In this document: positions 21,780 through 34,620 of the stretch, piece by piece
Numbering within the stretch: the first letter of the stretch is position 1
Layout: each line of letters begins with the position of its first letter
Origin: Cryptomeria japonica
Taxonomy: Eukaryota > Streptophyta > Pinopsida > Cupressales > Cupressaceae
Length of the DNA stretch: 64,000 bases
NCBI RefSeq assembly: GCF_030272615.1
Contig: NC_081413.1
Coordinates: 182,664,951 to 182,728,950 of the forward strand
Direction of reading: 5' to 3'
Translations under genes and position numbers: made by a program
The notes under the pieces: generated by a model
The model's input: only the letters and a program-made list of their open reading frames with translations
What the model was told of the DNA's origin: nothing
Database searches by the model: none

Positions 21780-23100
21780 AGATCAGGTCACCTCTTGTGG
21801 AATTAGTGTTGGATCAATGCCAAGCTTCTAGAACTCTGACTCCATCACCCATGTGGCCTTAGTTTCATCTATTCCTTTCCACTTAATGAGGTGCTCCCAA
21901 TAGGCTTGATGCCTAGTCTTCTTAGCAATTCTTGAACTTACCACCTTCTCGGCCTTAGGGTTAGGCTTGGCTGGTAATTGAAGGTTATTTATATCATCTA
22001 AAACCTCTGTAGGACTAAATTCCACACCTTGGACTGGCCCCTTGTATGCTACCAATTCTTCTATATTAAAAATTGGTGACAAGCCTATATCACTAGGAAG
22101 ATCCACCTTGTATGTATTTTCACCATACTTAGCTAAAATGGCACATGGACATATCCTCCTCATCTACAACTTGTTTGGCACACCTTGCTGTAGCCTTTCC
22201 TTGTTCAAGTGCACCATAACAAGATCCCCCACTTGATATTATAGATTTCTCCTCTTTTCATCAACTTTTTGTTTGATTTTGCTTGTGTTCTCCTTCAAAG
22301 CTTTCCTAACTGATTCATGGACCTCCTTCATGGATTGAGAAAAGTCCTCTACATATCCACTTCTGATTGCTGCACTTCCTAAATGTCTCAACTCAAAAAT
22401 GCCTCTTGGGTGCACTCCATAGACTATTTCAAAAGGGCTCTTACCGGTAGTCCTATTTATGGTGTCATTATACGCATATTCAAATTGAGCAAGTACTTGA
22501 TCCCATGTCTTCCCATACTCCTTGGTAAGGCACCTCAATAAGTTTCCTAAACTTCTATTTACCACTTCGGTCTATCCATCTATTTGAGGATGGTAGGCTG
22601 ATCCAAAAGAGAGGTTTGTGCCAAGCTTTTTCCATAATGTTTTCCAAAAATGACTCATATATTTGGAGTTCCTATTTTAAACTATACTCAATGGTAAACC
22701 ATGTATCCTTACTATTTCTGTAAAGAACAATTGAGCTATGTGGCATGCATCATGAGTGGTCCTACAAGGCACAAAGTGAGCCATTTTGCTAAATCTATCC
22801 ACAATGACATAAATACTGTCATATCCTTGCTTAATCTTTGGCAAACCTACCACAAAATCCATGCTAATGCATTCCCAAGGTCTATTTGGAATGGGAAGAG
22901 GTTGATACAAACCAGCATTTGTTGAAGTACCCTTAGCTTTTTGACAAACTATGCAAGTCTCCACATACCTCTTCACATCTTGATTTATCCTTGGCCAATA
23001 ATAGAATCTCTGAACCAATTCTTGAGTCTTATTGACTCCAAAATGACCACTAAGGCTGCCATTGTGTTTTTCTTGTATTATATTTTCCCTCATTGAGCTT
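21780..23100 (-). pseudogene. G2 integrase with chromodomain-like C-terminus
   Basis: The zinc-binding region reads HNGSLSGHFGVNKTQEL and CIVCQKAK (23075-22930). The core has ISMDFVVGLPKIKQGYDSIY and VDRFSKMAHFVPC (first Asp present), then a stop near 22677. The second acidic position reads NRNSKYMSHFW, so the Asp is lost, and the third is in TEVVNRSLGNLLRCL. The tail at 22163-21828 has RICPCAILAKYGENTYKVDL and then YWEHLIKWKGIDETKATW, a chromodomain fold signature (IKWKG and ATW). Chromodomains of this type steer chromoviruses to heterochromatin. Confidence 0.85.
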
Positions 23101-23774
23101 CTAGGCACACAAAGTTGTCCACCTTTGAATAATAGCCCATTTTGCAAAGTGAAATCTGAGTATTCACTATGGAAATTATTTTTATACTCATTGCATACTT
23201 GGTAGGCACTTGTAAAGTCTTCATCCTTTGCATACAAATCCTTAAAACTTTCCACACGTATGCTTCTCAACTGAATTTCTTGGACTATCAAGAGCCTCCT
23301 ACTGAGTGCATCATCTACGTGGTTCTTCTGCCCTTTCTTGTGCTTAGTGGTGAAAGTATAGGCTTTCATAAACTCCACCCACTTCATGTGTTTGTGACTG
23401 AGTTTGTCTTGGGAATTCAGAAAACTCAATGCTTGGTTATCTGTGTACACCAAAAATTCTTTAGGTAGGAGATAGTGTCTCCATTTTCTCAATGCTTGCA
23501 CCAAAACATACAACTCAAGATCATAAGAGGAGTATTTCCTCTTGGCATCACTTAGTTTCTCACTATGGAAGGCTACTAGTATTCCCTCTTGACTTAGGAC
23601 AACACCTACTACAACATTGCTGGCATCACACTCTACAATAAATAGTTTCTCAAAACTAGGCAATACTAGTACCAGTTGGGTAGCTATTTTCTCCTTCAAG
23701 GGTTCAAAACTTTTGTTTGCTGCTTCATTCCACTGAAACTTGACCTTCATACCACCTCTAATGGTTTCTAGCAT
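23101..23774 (-). pseudogene. G2 RNase H and connection region
   Basis: Reads FIVECDASNVVVGVVLSQEG, then AFHSEKLSDAKRKYSSYDLE and FLVYTDNQALSFL. The D, E and D positions typical of gypsy RNase H are all present. It runs in one frame from 23774 into integrase (to 22677), the longest open stretch of G2 at 365 codons. The N-terminal end is cut by a stop near 23790. Confidence 0.85.
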
Positions 23775-24660
23775 TGGGGCACATATTGCACTGAACTACC
23801 TAATAAACTTCCTATAGTACTGGGCTAATCCATAGAAGCTTCTCACCTTTGTTGCTGATCTAGGAGTGGGCCAATTTACAATGGCTTCAACTTTTCTTGG
23901 GTCCATCTTGAGGTTTCCTTGAGATAACACAAACCCAAGGTAAACCAATTCCTACTTAACAAAATCATAGTTCTCCAAATTCATGGTTAGCTTTTCATCA
24001 TATAATCTTTGTAATACATCTTGCGAATGACTCATGTGTGCTGCTCTATCCTTACTAAAAATGAGAATATCATCAATATATACTACCAAAAATTTACCTA
24101 TGAAGTCCTTCATCACCTCATTCATGAGTCTCATGAAGGTGCTTGGAGCATTGGATAAGCCAAATGGCTTTAGAAGCCACTCATAAAGACCTTCAGTAGT
24201 CTTAAATGCAGTCTTCCATTCATCACCCTCCTTGATTCTTATTTGGTGATAGCCACTCTTAAGGTCAATCTTGGTAAAGTACTTGGCTTCCCCTAAACAA
24301 TCCATTAGGTCTTATATTCTAGTAATATGGAACCTATATCTGATGGTGATCCTATTTATGGCTCTAGAATCAGTACACAACCTCCAAGTACCACCTTTTT
24401 TTGGTGCCAACACAGTAGGGACAACACAAGGGATAATACTCTTCCTAATTAGGCCTTGGTCTAAGATCTCTTGGATTTTCTTGGAAATTTCAACATTTTG
24501 TTGATTAGTCATTTTATAGGCTGCCTTATTAGGCAAGGATGCTCTGAGAATGAAATCTATTTGATGGCTTATGGTCCTTTTAGGAGGTAAGGTGGCTGGT
24601 TGTCCTTCACTTACTATACCCTTGAATTTATTCAACAATTCTTGCACCTCTATTGGTAAA
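23775..24660 (-). pseudogene. G2 reverse transcriptase
   Basis: The first part (24647-24312) has ISKKIQEILDQGLIRKSI, VPTVLAPKKGGTWRLCTDSR and AINRITIRYRFHI. A frame interruption and stop follow near 24310. The second part (24305-23952) has [40 protein letters not shown] and the catalytic [15 protein letters not shown] is intact. Directly downstream is the RNase H, as expected of a chromovirus. Confidence 0.9.
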
Positions 24661-24668
24661 TCTTGTTG

Positions 24669-25235
24669 TTATTTCTTGTCTTCTTCTTTGGGCTTCATCA
24701 CAAGTGTAAACCCTATGCCTTCACCTTCCTCAAGTTTCTCCAAGAACTTCTTTTCGCTCACCAAAAGAACATTAGGACCTACTGGCTTTTTTTCAACTTC
24801 CTCAAGGGTAGATTGAATCTTGAAAGTGACTCCATCCTTCTTGAATGAATATGCATTCTTGGCCCCACCATGGATAGCTTGTCTATCAAATTGCCATGGT
24901 CTTCCTAAGAGAAGATGGCATGCATCCATGGGTAGGACATCACATAACACCTTGTCCTTATACCTCCCAATGGTGAAATCCACCCATGCTTGCTCATTAA
25001 CAAGAACATGTTGTCCTTTGTTCAACCAAGTGACTCTATAAGGGTTATTGTGAGGAATCCTTTGCAATCTGAGCTTGCTCACTGCCTCTTTTGACACTAT
25101 GTTGTTTGTAGACCTTGAATAAATAATCACTTTGCATGCTTTATCCAAAATCTTGCACTTGATCCTAAACAAGGACCTTCTTTGGCTAGGCTCTTCTCTA
25201 ACCAGTTCTTTGGTCAAATTTCTCCTTATCATCAA
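24669..25235 (-). pseudogene. G2 aspartic protease
   Basis: 188 codons, with CKVIIYSRSTNNIVSKEAV at the active site. The usual I-D-S/T-G-S/A reads IYSRST, so the catalytic Asp is lost. The C-terminal motif DACHLLLGRPWQFDRQAIHG is intact and is diagnostic of chromovirus proteases. It runs on toward RT, separated by a stop near 24668. Confidence 0.85.
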
Positions 25236-25289
25236 TTTCTCACCTACTTCTAACTCTAAGGAAACTTATGAAGTCTTGTTGCTTGAAGA

Positions 25290-26340
25290 CTCTTCTTGGA
25301 GGTAGCTCACTCTTCTTTCACCACCATGTGATGATATTCCCTTCTCCGAACACCTATATGCTGGTTACAATGATAACACTTCATTGTTGTAAAGTATGAG
25401 TAACCTCTACCTTGGTTACTAGACCTTCCTCTGGAACCACTATTTGATCCCCTTCCTCTATTGAATCCTCCTCTACTATTGCCACTATGTTGTTGTTCAG
25501 TGAGTTTAGACTCTCCTTGTGTTCTTTGTTCAGAACTTCTTCTACCAAAGCCTCTTCTATGGCCTCTATTATCTTTTCCTTTGCCTCTGCCCCTATTGTT
25601 GCTTGATTCATGTCTCCTTTCCAATTTTTCCTCCACCTTAAGGGCAAGTTGAAAAGTTTGATGGATTGTTTTCAGGCTCATTAAACTGATTTCCTCTTGG
25701 ATGTTCCACTGTAGGCCATTTAGGTACCTAGCAACCTTGAGACTCTCCTCTTCTACCATATGAGATCTAAGGCTAAGTTTGTGAAACTCTTCGGTGTAGC
25801 TACTGACATCAAGATCCTTCTACCTTAAGTTTTACCTCTTCCTATGAATTTGCACATCATAGTCATGAGGGAGATAGACTTCTTTGATTTTAACTAACAT
25901 CCATTTCCAAGAAGAGATGGGTGCTTTGACCATTTTCTTGCTCTCATCTTGCACAAACTGCCACCATGTGAGTGCAAGGCCTCTAATCTTGGACTTGGCT
26001 ACTCTAACTCTCTAGGCTTCAGTTATGCATTCAAACTCAAAGTGATTCTCCATACCTTCTATCCATTCTAGGACCACTTTTGCTTCCATCTTGCTAGTGA
26101 ACAATGGATATCCTTCCAGTGACTTGCCACTCAAGGCCTTCAATGCCCTCAAGAAAGGTTCTTGCTCTAAGATAGGATCAAGTTTAGGTATCTTGTCTAC
26201 CTCTGCCACTTCTTTACCCTTTCCTACTACTCCTTCCATTTTTACATACACTTCTTCTGCCTTGGTCTCAATATCACCAAGCTTGTTTTCCAATCTTTCC
26301 AACTTTTCCTTCAGGAGCCTATTCTCCTCCTCCTAATCTT
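25290..26340 (-). pseudogene. G2 gag with zinc knuckle
   Basis: N-terminal piece 26302-26012 has a coiled-coil-like start (MERLENKLGDIETKAEEVYV) and the capsid start FTSKMEAKVVLEWIEGMENH. The next piece, 25759-25307, has VARYLNGLQWNIQEEISLMS and an Arg/Gly-rich stretch, then MKCYHCNQ at the knuckle, after which a frameshift removes the final His and Cys from the frame. The middle (26011-25760) is broken by stops. An upstream 5' untranslated part reaches the primer site. Confidence 0.8.
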
Positions 26341-26436
26341 CCACCTTCCTTTCCAATTCAGCATTGGTCACCACATTGTCTCCAAATGAATCTCCTAACA
26401 ACAAGGACATCAACCTTACTAGCCCAAATCTTGTAG

Positions 26437-26448
26437 GCTTTGATACCA
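26437..26448 (-). promoter_or_regulatory. G2 primer-binding site (initiator Met tRNA)
   Basis: Minus strand TGGTATCAAAGC, three bases after the 5' LTR end (CCATCA). It differs by one base from the usual plant TGGTATCAGAGC. Confidence 0.85.
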
Positions 26449-26451
26449 ATT

Positions 26452-28072
26452 TGATGGGGTTTACCTAGCCTGCTCAACACTTCCTTAGTTGACATTTTTC
26501 AATTCCACCAACTCACCAAGCCTAGTTCTTCTAGGCCTCCAAGTCCCTCTTACTCTTTTCTAGGTCTTGGTTCTTGTCCCTGCTAGGGTGTTTGCTTCAG
26601 GTGTTTTGGTTAGGAACCCTATCAATTTCACTATGGTTCTCAAGTGCTTAATTTTAGCCACTTAGCCTCAACTTGTCATATTGACCCCCAATTAACATGA
26701 GATGTTGCAGAGGTGTATTAGGGTCTTTTAACATGTTTTTGATGCATATGGAGTCCTTTGGTAGTTTTCAATCTTAAGATTTCCTACCGGTTTCACAATC
26801 TTGCTCGGAAAAGGGCTACAAGGAATTAGGCCTAATTAGGCCTCCTAGACCCATTTTTTAGGGCTTGGAGGAAAACAGCTCAAAGAACCCCCAAACAAGT
26901 TTTTCTTTCCTTCAATGATATACCCATTCCCAATAGATTTTTTTTGTTTTAGACTCTGGTATGATCGTACAAGGTATGAACCCTAAAATTGAGGGCTTGT
27001 AGGGTTTTCAAGGGCTTACACCAGCAGTGAGTAGGCAATTCGGGGTTTTGCTATGACATGGACTCCTCAAGGATCCTCCTTGTTCATACAAGTCTATCCC
27101 AACCCCATGAAATCCCCCAAATTCAAAAATGGTGCTTTTACTTTCACCTCTGCATTACTCAACACTTCTTCACCTCTTCTCCTCTAACCGGGTTGCTCCT
27201 GGACTCGCCTAGGAAGAGGTGTCAGTCATGATAAAACACTTGTCCAATACTTGAACCTAAATATTTACACTATACAAAAGGTTGCCAACCATACCCCATC
27301 TAGCCGTGATGGCAGCATGTGTGGGATTCATGGGGCAACCATATTTACAAAGAAAAGACTATTTACAAGCCAAAACTGGCTATTTGTGAATCAAATCACT
27401 TCAACAGTAGTAAAAAATAATTACAATGCTTGAAAATGAAAATCCTACTCTATAACACACTATTGAATCTCAATCCATCATTGGATTCATGGATTGAATC
27501 CATTAAGCTTTCACAAGAATGCAAAATTGACAAAAACAATGTAAAAGTGCAGTCCAAAATCTTGTGTTTTTATTTTTGCTTTCAAAATCCAAGTACACCA
27601 ACCTTGAAAAATGTGTAGGAGAGGGTTTATATATTTTTTCCATGTGTGGAATCCTTCCATGGTGTTGAGAAATCCCTAAATCCACTGCTAACCAATTTCA
27701 GGACAAAAGTTGTCATGACAACTTTTACAACTTTTGCAACTTTGTGTTTTTTCACACTTTTGATCTCTCCAACCTAAGAGACCTATACCCAGTCATCACA
27801 TATGACATCTTAAACATTTCCAAGGATTAATTAACCCCCTCTAAGGCTTTTGTCAACTTTTGACACTTTTGACCAACAAAAAGGTCAAAACTAAAAACAC
27901 ACTATCTACACAAAAATGCAAACCTAGATAAAATGAACTCCACCTAGACCTACCTTGCCAAAATACTCACTCTTGGACCCTCCTGGAGTCCTTATTCACC
28001 ACTTAATTGGCTAAGGTCAGTACAAGCCAACATTTGCAAAAACAAGGAAAATAAGACCTAGGTGCTCCCGCA
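26452..28072 (-). repeat. G2 5' LTR
   Basis: 1,621 bp. Same ends as the 3' copy (TGCAGGAG-type start, CCCATCA end in sense direction), giving the primer site to its left. Confidence 0.9.
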
Positions 28073-28129
28073 CCACATTTACCTTCCACTTTTGAGACAA
28101 GGCACAAAATGGTTCTTTTTAACCTCATG

Positions 28130-29040
28130 TTTTTAGGAGGTGGAATCTCCATGATAGCCTGAAATTTTGTTGGATCTACTTTGATGCCCTTTTCTGATAC
28201 AATATATCCCAATAGTTTTTTGGATGTGACCCCAAAGACACACTTCTTAGGGTTTAATATGACATTGAACTTCTCCAATCGTTGAAAGATTTTATCTAGT
28301 ATGCCTAGGTGTTCTATCTGGTGAATGATTTAGCCAACAAATCATCCACATAATCCTCCATGAAAGTATGCATCATGTTGTGGAATATTATTGTCATGGC
28401 TTTTTGATAAGTTGCACCAATAGTTTTCAAGCTAAAAGGCATGACGTTCCAGCAATATGTTCCCCAAGGATAGGTGAATGTAGTTTTATCTTGATCCTCT
28501 AGGGCTATCTTGATTTGGTTATAGCTAGAGAAGCCATCCATGAGAGATAGCATTGTGTTCCCTATTGTTAGATGAACAATAGTGTCGATCCTTGGTAAAG
28601 GAAAATTATCCTTTGGACATGCCTTGTTTAGATCCCTAAAGTCTATGCAAATCCTTATGCTTTTATTTGGTTTGGAATCTGGTACAATATTTGAGATCCA
28701 CTCAGCATAGTCTATAGGTCAGATGAATCCAACATCTAATAACTTCTCTAGTTCTGCTTTGACCAATAACGCCACATGTGGATTTGTCTTTCTTAATTTA
28801 TGCTTGATAGGTTTATCTCCAAGAGAAATGGACAAGTGATGTATGATTAGATTTGGATCTACCACAAGCATGTCAGCATAAGACCAAACAAAATTGATTT
28901 GCTTCTCCTTGAAGAATTTGATAAAATCTGGTTGTTCTTTTTCTGTGAGTGATTTTGCTAGATGTATGGTTTTGACTGTAGCTTCAGTGCCGATATTTAT
29001 TGATTGAGTTGGCTCAATCAAGATTGGTGACCTTTCCTGA
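28130..29040 (-). pseudogene. G3 reverse transcriptase
   Basis: Entry segment FVWSYADMLVVDPNLIIHHL (near 28870), then IRICIDFRDLNKACPKDNF (in frame after stops near 28720 and 28680), LSLMDGFSSYNQIKIALEDQ, FTYPWGTYCWNVMPFSLKT and MEDYVDDLLAKS. YVDD intact; G of FGLKN is changed to S (FSLKT). The last clear part is LNPKKCVFGVTSKKLLGYIV, ending at PPPKN near 28130, where RT similarity stops abruptly. Confidence 0.85.
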
Positions 29041-30640
29041 TAATTTTTAGGAAGAGTGTCAACTCTCCCATCTTTAGGTGCCTCAAAAAGGTTTCCACCT
29101 TTAGATATGTCCTTTATTTTTACTTTTTTGCAATCTAATACTACCATTAATTGGTTTTCATCATTAGATCCATTATTTATTTTATTTTTGTGACTAAGAG
29201 ACTTGACACTCCCCTGATTGTAGATATCATTATGTTGTTCATTGGTGGAGCATGTTTCTGGGTTGACTAAGAATAGGTATTGGACAATGGATTCATCATT
29301 TGGGAATATTGGTACATCATGATGTTCAGGTTCTTCCCAGTCTATGAGATTAGGATATATGAGTGGTAAGGAGTCATTTGGTGGGTTAATATCAGTTTCT
29401 ATAAGTTTCATGATGGAGTCATCGTTATAGTTGTTTGGGATATTGGTGAGGTCTACGATATTTTCGAGGTCTTCGATGGTATTCTCTTCAATATTGCCTT
29501 GCTTTTATTGTCGCTACTCATTCATAGATATGTTGTAGTCCAAATTAAAATGATCAAGATCTTGAGCCTTGTCCCTCATGAGAAATGGGTGTGTATGCAT
29601 GAATTGTATCCACCTCAATATATTCAATAACATTAGAACAAATATTCCACTCATATTCATTGGAATCGGCTTCAGAATCACTATCCCAGGTTACCTCCCT
29701 AAATCTGATAGGTATATTGTATGGTGAGAAAAGATCACTGATAATTGACATAAGTTTAGTAGCTTGTTCTGATTTGGGATTGGTGTTGGCTTGTACTCTT
29801 TACATTTGTTCATACACCATTTCTTTTTTGTGAGTAGGAATTTCTTTAGGTTGTGGCTCAACCTTGGTTTGATCAGGTTCTTGTCCATTATGTAATTTTT
29901 TATAAGAAGCTTACTTTTTTTTAATAGTGAGCTCTTCTTGTCGTTTCTCATCTTCTTCATGTTTTTGTTCCTTCCTTGTCTTTTTTGCTGCTTGGTGTAG
30001 TGCTTATTGCCATGATTCTTCGTTATGTTTTTTCTTTTCTTTCCATTGAGGTTTTTGATGGTGATTTTTCTTTTGCATAGGTGGAATATGTTGAACATAC
30101 CCAAGTCCTATTTTGTCCTTTGCAAATTGTGAATGAAGTTATAGGGGTTCTATAATGCCTTCATGGAGCTTACTAATAGGTCCTTTTTCCTTTGTATCCC
30201 ATTCATTGCATGATCTAGAACCCATTTCCATACTGTTTTGTTGGTATGACCACTTCTATGGTAGCAACTCTGATTTCTCCTTCATCCTTGTAAAGCCAGC
30301 TAAGGATATCTTTATCTTATAATTCTTTAGCCAATGTGCCCATTTGGATAAATTTAGCATCAAACTTTGTGATGGGTTGAGTTTCTTGATGTCTTGATGT
30401 GGAAGGTTGTCCATAAGACCTTTTTGAAGTTGGTAATTTAGATAGACACAAGGGTTCAAAAGAGTACTCCCCCATCCCTTGGTCTTTTATTTTCATCTTT
30501 TGCTTGAAGTTCATGGATAGAGACTTGAGTTCTTCTTGATGGTTGGATGGTGAGGAAGCTTGGGCCTCCCTGTTGTGTGGAACCAGGCTATCTTGAGCTA
30601 CCCCCATAGCATTGCAATACTGAAAAGGGTTATTATCTGT
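28719..30640 (-). pseudogene. G3 protease-RT linker
   Basis: Uninterrupted version of the linker seen in G1. Open pieces: 29411-28719 (230 codons, LIDWEEPEHHDVPIFPNDES, running into the RT entry segment), 30104-29691 (Lys-rich), 30607-30317 (MGVAQDSLVPHNREAQASSP, then MGEYSFEPLCLSKLP). No known domain. Conservation of the pieces between G1 and G3 argues they are part of the polyprotein. Confidence 0.65.
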
Positions 30641-30649
30641 AGATATTGA

Positions 30650-31288
30650 AATTTCCTATCCATTGTAGGGGAACTTGATACATTGATGGTACGTGGAAGG
30701 CACCACTTGCATTTCATGGATCCATGGATGACCCAATAGTATAATGTATGTCAAGTCTATTTCCAAGACTTGGCACATGGTGTCTCTTTGTATAGGACCT
30801 ACCTAAATAGGTAGTATTAAGGTTCCTTCAGATGACCTCTCTTCATCATCATAGGCTTTGATAGTGATTTTCTATTTGGGATCAATAGACTGCTCAGAGA
30901 AGCCCAATGCACGGATAATATTTAGAGTGCATATATTGAGCCCAACTTCTCCATCTATTAATACTCTTTTTACCCAATGTTTATAGACTAAGACCTCGAT
31001 ATGTAGTGGGGTATTATGCAAATGATTCAAGGAGACATAATCTTGTTCAGAAAAAGATATGTTGTGTGACACCGTAATATGGGCCACCATGGCTTGGAAT
31101 CAATCAATATCTAGATCATTTGGAATGGTTGTTTCAATAAGAGCTTGCTCAAAAAAACCCTTGTGTTTTGGTGAAAGTTTGAGCAACTCAAGTATAGATA
31201 TCTAAGTGGGTGTTCTCTATAGTTGGTCGACCAAGTTATATTGAGTTATGGGAAGAGTTGTTGATGTTGGTGTGTTCCCTTTCAAGAC
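30650..31288 (-). pseudogene. G3 aspartic protease
   Basis: Piece 31090-30872 has LVYKHWVKRVLIDGEVGLN, with DGE at the active site where G1 has DGG, and RALGFSEQSIDPK. The remaining C-terminal part (to about 30690) reads YDDEERSSEGT and [11 protein letters not shown] after stops. The Gly to Glu change in the active-site turn would probably inactivate it. Confidence 0.8.
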
Positions 31289-33650
31289 TTATTTTTGTGC
31301 TCTTGTTGTCACATTTATCGATGCATGTTCTTGTTTGTCTTTGATTTTTATGACATTCACTTGATCATCATATGTCGATATGTGATTGATGGTGTTTTCA
31401 TATATGTGATTAATACGACCTCCTTTGGTGTTATTTGATGTGGACGCTCTTCCCTTGTCATAATTAGGAAGGGGATTTTTGAAAGCTTCATGGTCACCAT
31501 TGGTTTTATGACCATCGATCATTAAGTCTCCCATGTCTATCATGTCTTGAACTATGTTCCTCAGCCTCATGCAATCATTTGTGTTATGCCCTTTGTTTTG
31601 ATTATAATCACAATAATGTGAGTCATTCCACCGAGGTGGTTTGACTTGGGGTTCAAAGTTTCTTGTGGCTGGCAACATGATGATCTTATTTGCCAATAGC
31701 TCTTGAAATGCCGATTCCAAGGTTTGTCCTCATGGTGTGTATATTCGTCGATATGAGAAAGTATTAGTGTTGCCTCTTTGGTTTGTGTTGTTCCCCTTAT
31801 TGTTGTTGTTGTTTCCTTGGTGATTCTTGTTTTTGTTTTACATTAAAGCTCCTTGGTTGGTATTTCATTGATATGTGTTAGTGCCTTGATTAGCACTTTT
31901 TTGATCATTATTAGATGGTGGGTTTCCTGATAAAGTCAACTCTGGCTATTTAGACTTTACATTGTTGGCATCGATTACCCCATCATTAACAATGTTTTTG
32001 TTCCTTGTCCAAAATCTAGATTTGTCTAAATTATTGTTATTGTTTTGATTGTTAAATGTGTTATTGTTTGGCAAATTAACACCCTCTTTAAAGAAATTTA
32101 AGGTTCCTTTATTGATGGAAGCTTTCTCTACTTTGATACCATTTTCTATCAATTTTGCAAAAGATGGTATACATTGTAGTTTGAGATGATAACTCATTCC
32201 ACTATTTAGATTGTCTATGAAGATTTCCATCTTTTCTTTTTTAGGCACATCTCGTGGATACCTTACGACCATGCATCTCCATCGTTGTAGAAACACCATG
32301 AATGTTTCATTGTTCTTTTGTTTTGTATTACACACATCAAGCATGGTGATTGAGTGTTGGATGTTATAGGAGTATTGTGTTATGAATCTATTTACCAACT
32401 CATCAAATGATCTGATGGGAGGTGTGAGTTTCGACAACCACTCCATAGTTTTCCCTCCCAAACTTCTTGGGAATAACCTCATTAAGTGTGTGTCATTGTG
32501 AGAAAACTCCAAACTCATAGTACAAAATTCTTGAACATGATTATAGGGATCACTCTTACCATTGTATTTGTCATATTTTGGTACATCTAAATTTGGGGGA
32601 AAAGGTACCATGTTCAATCTCCTATTAAAAGGATAAGGACAAATTTCATCTAAGGAGTAACATACCATGGTCCCTTGTTTCATGTCCTGCATTTGTCTTT
32701 GAAGTGTTTGGAGTTGTTGTGTAAGAGCAGCTATTGGTGCATTTTTCCTTCGATGGGGAGCTTCCCCTCATCCATTAAGATTGTCCCGATTGCGAGTATT
32801 GTCTTGTTCGTGTGTGTTATCTTGTTCATGGGTTGATCTCGATTGTGTATCTTTCCTTGATCATGTGTTTCTTCTTCTCTTAGTTGTTCTTGATAAGCAT
32901 AGTTTCTCGCCCTTGTTCTTGAAATTATCTCATCTATATTCCTCAAATTTTCCATGTCAAAATCCTCAGGAATATCGACTCCTTTTATAGTTAGCATGAG
33001 TGGATATTTTTGCTTATCTATTTCTATGTCTTTCTACAAGTTTTTGAAAAGATGCATTTTCTTGACATTCTTGGAGAAGTTCATCGATGATCTCTATTTC
33101 TGCCATATTTGCATATTCATCAAAAGAATTAGACAATATACAACCCATACTTGATTCTGGTTGTGATTCCTTCTTCTTGTTTTTATGAGATCGAGTTACA
33201 ATGAGCATTAATATATCTCTACTGTAGTGAATTCTTCTTCTTCTATTGGGGTTCTTGTTGGAGTTGGTGGCTTAGGTCAAGCTTTTTTGTAAGTGATAAG
33301 AAACTTTGGAAACAAAGTAGGGTTAATCCTTCCTCCACTATCAGGCATTGGTTGAATGTTGCTTTCTGAATGTAAGCCCTACTTGTCAAAGGTTCTTTGT
33401 CAAATTCGTTGGTTTTTCCTTGGATACAAAATCGCATATGCCGCAAGAATGTAGGATGTGATTTAAAAAGTTGATGATTGATATAGAGAAATTTATTCCT
33501 TTTTACAAGTGACTTAGAACTAGGTTGTCTCTTCTTCAAATTAGTCTTTTGATGAAGACTTCTTCTTCTCAAAATATGGGGAGTGGTCATACACAAATGA
33601 TCAATGTTGATGTTGATGTTGGATATGGATACTTTGTTTTGGAAACTCAA
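31289..33650 (-). pseudogene. G3 gag
   Basis: Pieces in order: 33650-33243 (includes MTTPHILRRRSLHQK), 33208-33014, 32997-32731 (MLTIKGVDIPEDFDMEN), 32692-31946 (248 codons, gag domain with FPRSLGGKTMEWLSKLTPP and MLDVCNTKQKNNETFMVFLQ) and 31720-31289 with the zinc-knuckle-like YCDYNQNKGHNTNDCMRL. This copy is better preserved than in G1. An Asn-rich run (near 32060) separates capsid and knuckle. Confidence 0.85.
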
Positions 33651-34620
33651 GTTTACTTGTCAAGTAGAAGTTTAGTTTGATTCGCTTCTACGAAAAAGTG
33701 CGCCAAATGATATGATTCAAGTTTCATGATCTAGAAACTTAATTTGATAACTTGAGAAACTAACTAGGTATTTGTTTTGACAGGATTTGTTGGATGGTGG
33801 AACCTTTGATCACTGTTTTGATACTCCTTAATCTTGTTGGATGAAATCTGATCTCATGCAAGTTGAATATTTGAAAACTCTTTCTAAGAGTGCTTTGTTG
33901 GATTCAGAAATTTCTCACTTATGATCATTTTTTTGAGGTTTCGTTGCTGGATTTGTCAGAGGACCAAAAAGGGTATCTGAAACTGTTGATGAAAATTTCA
34001 CAAGGTGATTGGTTTGCTCTTTGTTTTTCACTAATTTTGACCATGCGCTAGAAAAGAGACCTGATGCGCTAAAGGATGCTCTCAAAGCGCTACAAAATGT
34101 TCTAGATGCGATATGATGCCTCTCAAATGTGCTATTTTGTATTATTTGATAACACAATTGCTGAATTATGCGCTAATATGTTCCTTTGATGCACTGATGT
34201 TTGGTATAAATGCACTATAATATGCTTTGTATGTGTTATGCCAATGCTCTGATGTGCTACAGTGATGTTGATAAGTGCTATCTAAATTTTTACCAGTATA
34301 ATATTGATCATGCACTAATTTGAATAATGAAAGCACTAACTTTTGGTTAAAATGCGCTATCGGATGGTTGAGATGCGCTAGGATGTTGTTCCTATGTGCT
34401 AACTGTCTTGATAACTTTGTTTTGATGTTTCTGCTATGATGTAAATAAATTTTGTGACCTGATGGATGATTTTCTAAAAAATGACTTGAAAACATAGTAG
34501 ATAGAAGTGATAACAACTTGTCCATGCTAAACAGATAGTGTATGTTCTTTTGAATATATTTTTAAATCCCTGATGTTTTCACTAGTTTGGAATACAAAAA
34601 GACAGATCAAGCAGACTCTT
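33651..34620 (-). other. G3 leader
   Basis: No coding region seen. Holds the second TAGCGCA array (34040-34400) and, to its right, sequence shared with the G1 leader, ending GTTTGG-AATACAAAAAG near 34600. There the alignment jumps into the LTR remnant. Confidence 0.6.
34040..34400 (-). repeat. TAGCGCA motif array in the G3 leader
   Basis: Plus strand shows about 15 copies of TGCGCTA and variants (ATGCGCTAGAA, AAAGCGCTACA, ATGTGCTATT, ATGCGCTAATA, ATGCGCTATC, ATGCGCTAGG). Collinear with the G1 array, though individual motifs have decayed independently. Confidence 0.75.

Larger units (their letters stand above)
20137..28072 (-). mobile_element. G2: chromovirus-type Ty3/gypsy element with both LTRs
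   Basis: 7,936 bp from TGATGGGG (20137) to CCCGCA (28072). Order in sense (right to left): 5' LTR, initiator-Met tRNA primer site, gag with zinc knuckle, protease, RT, RNase H, integrase with a C-terminal chromodomain-like segment, polypurine tract, 3' LTR. All domains are present but broken by scattered stops. No matching 5-bp target duplication flanks it (CATAT left, CCACA right). Confidence 0.9.
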
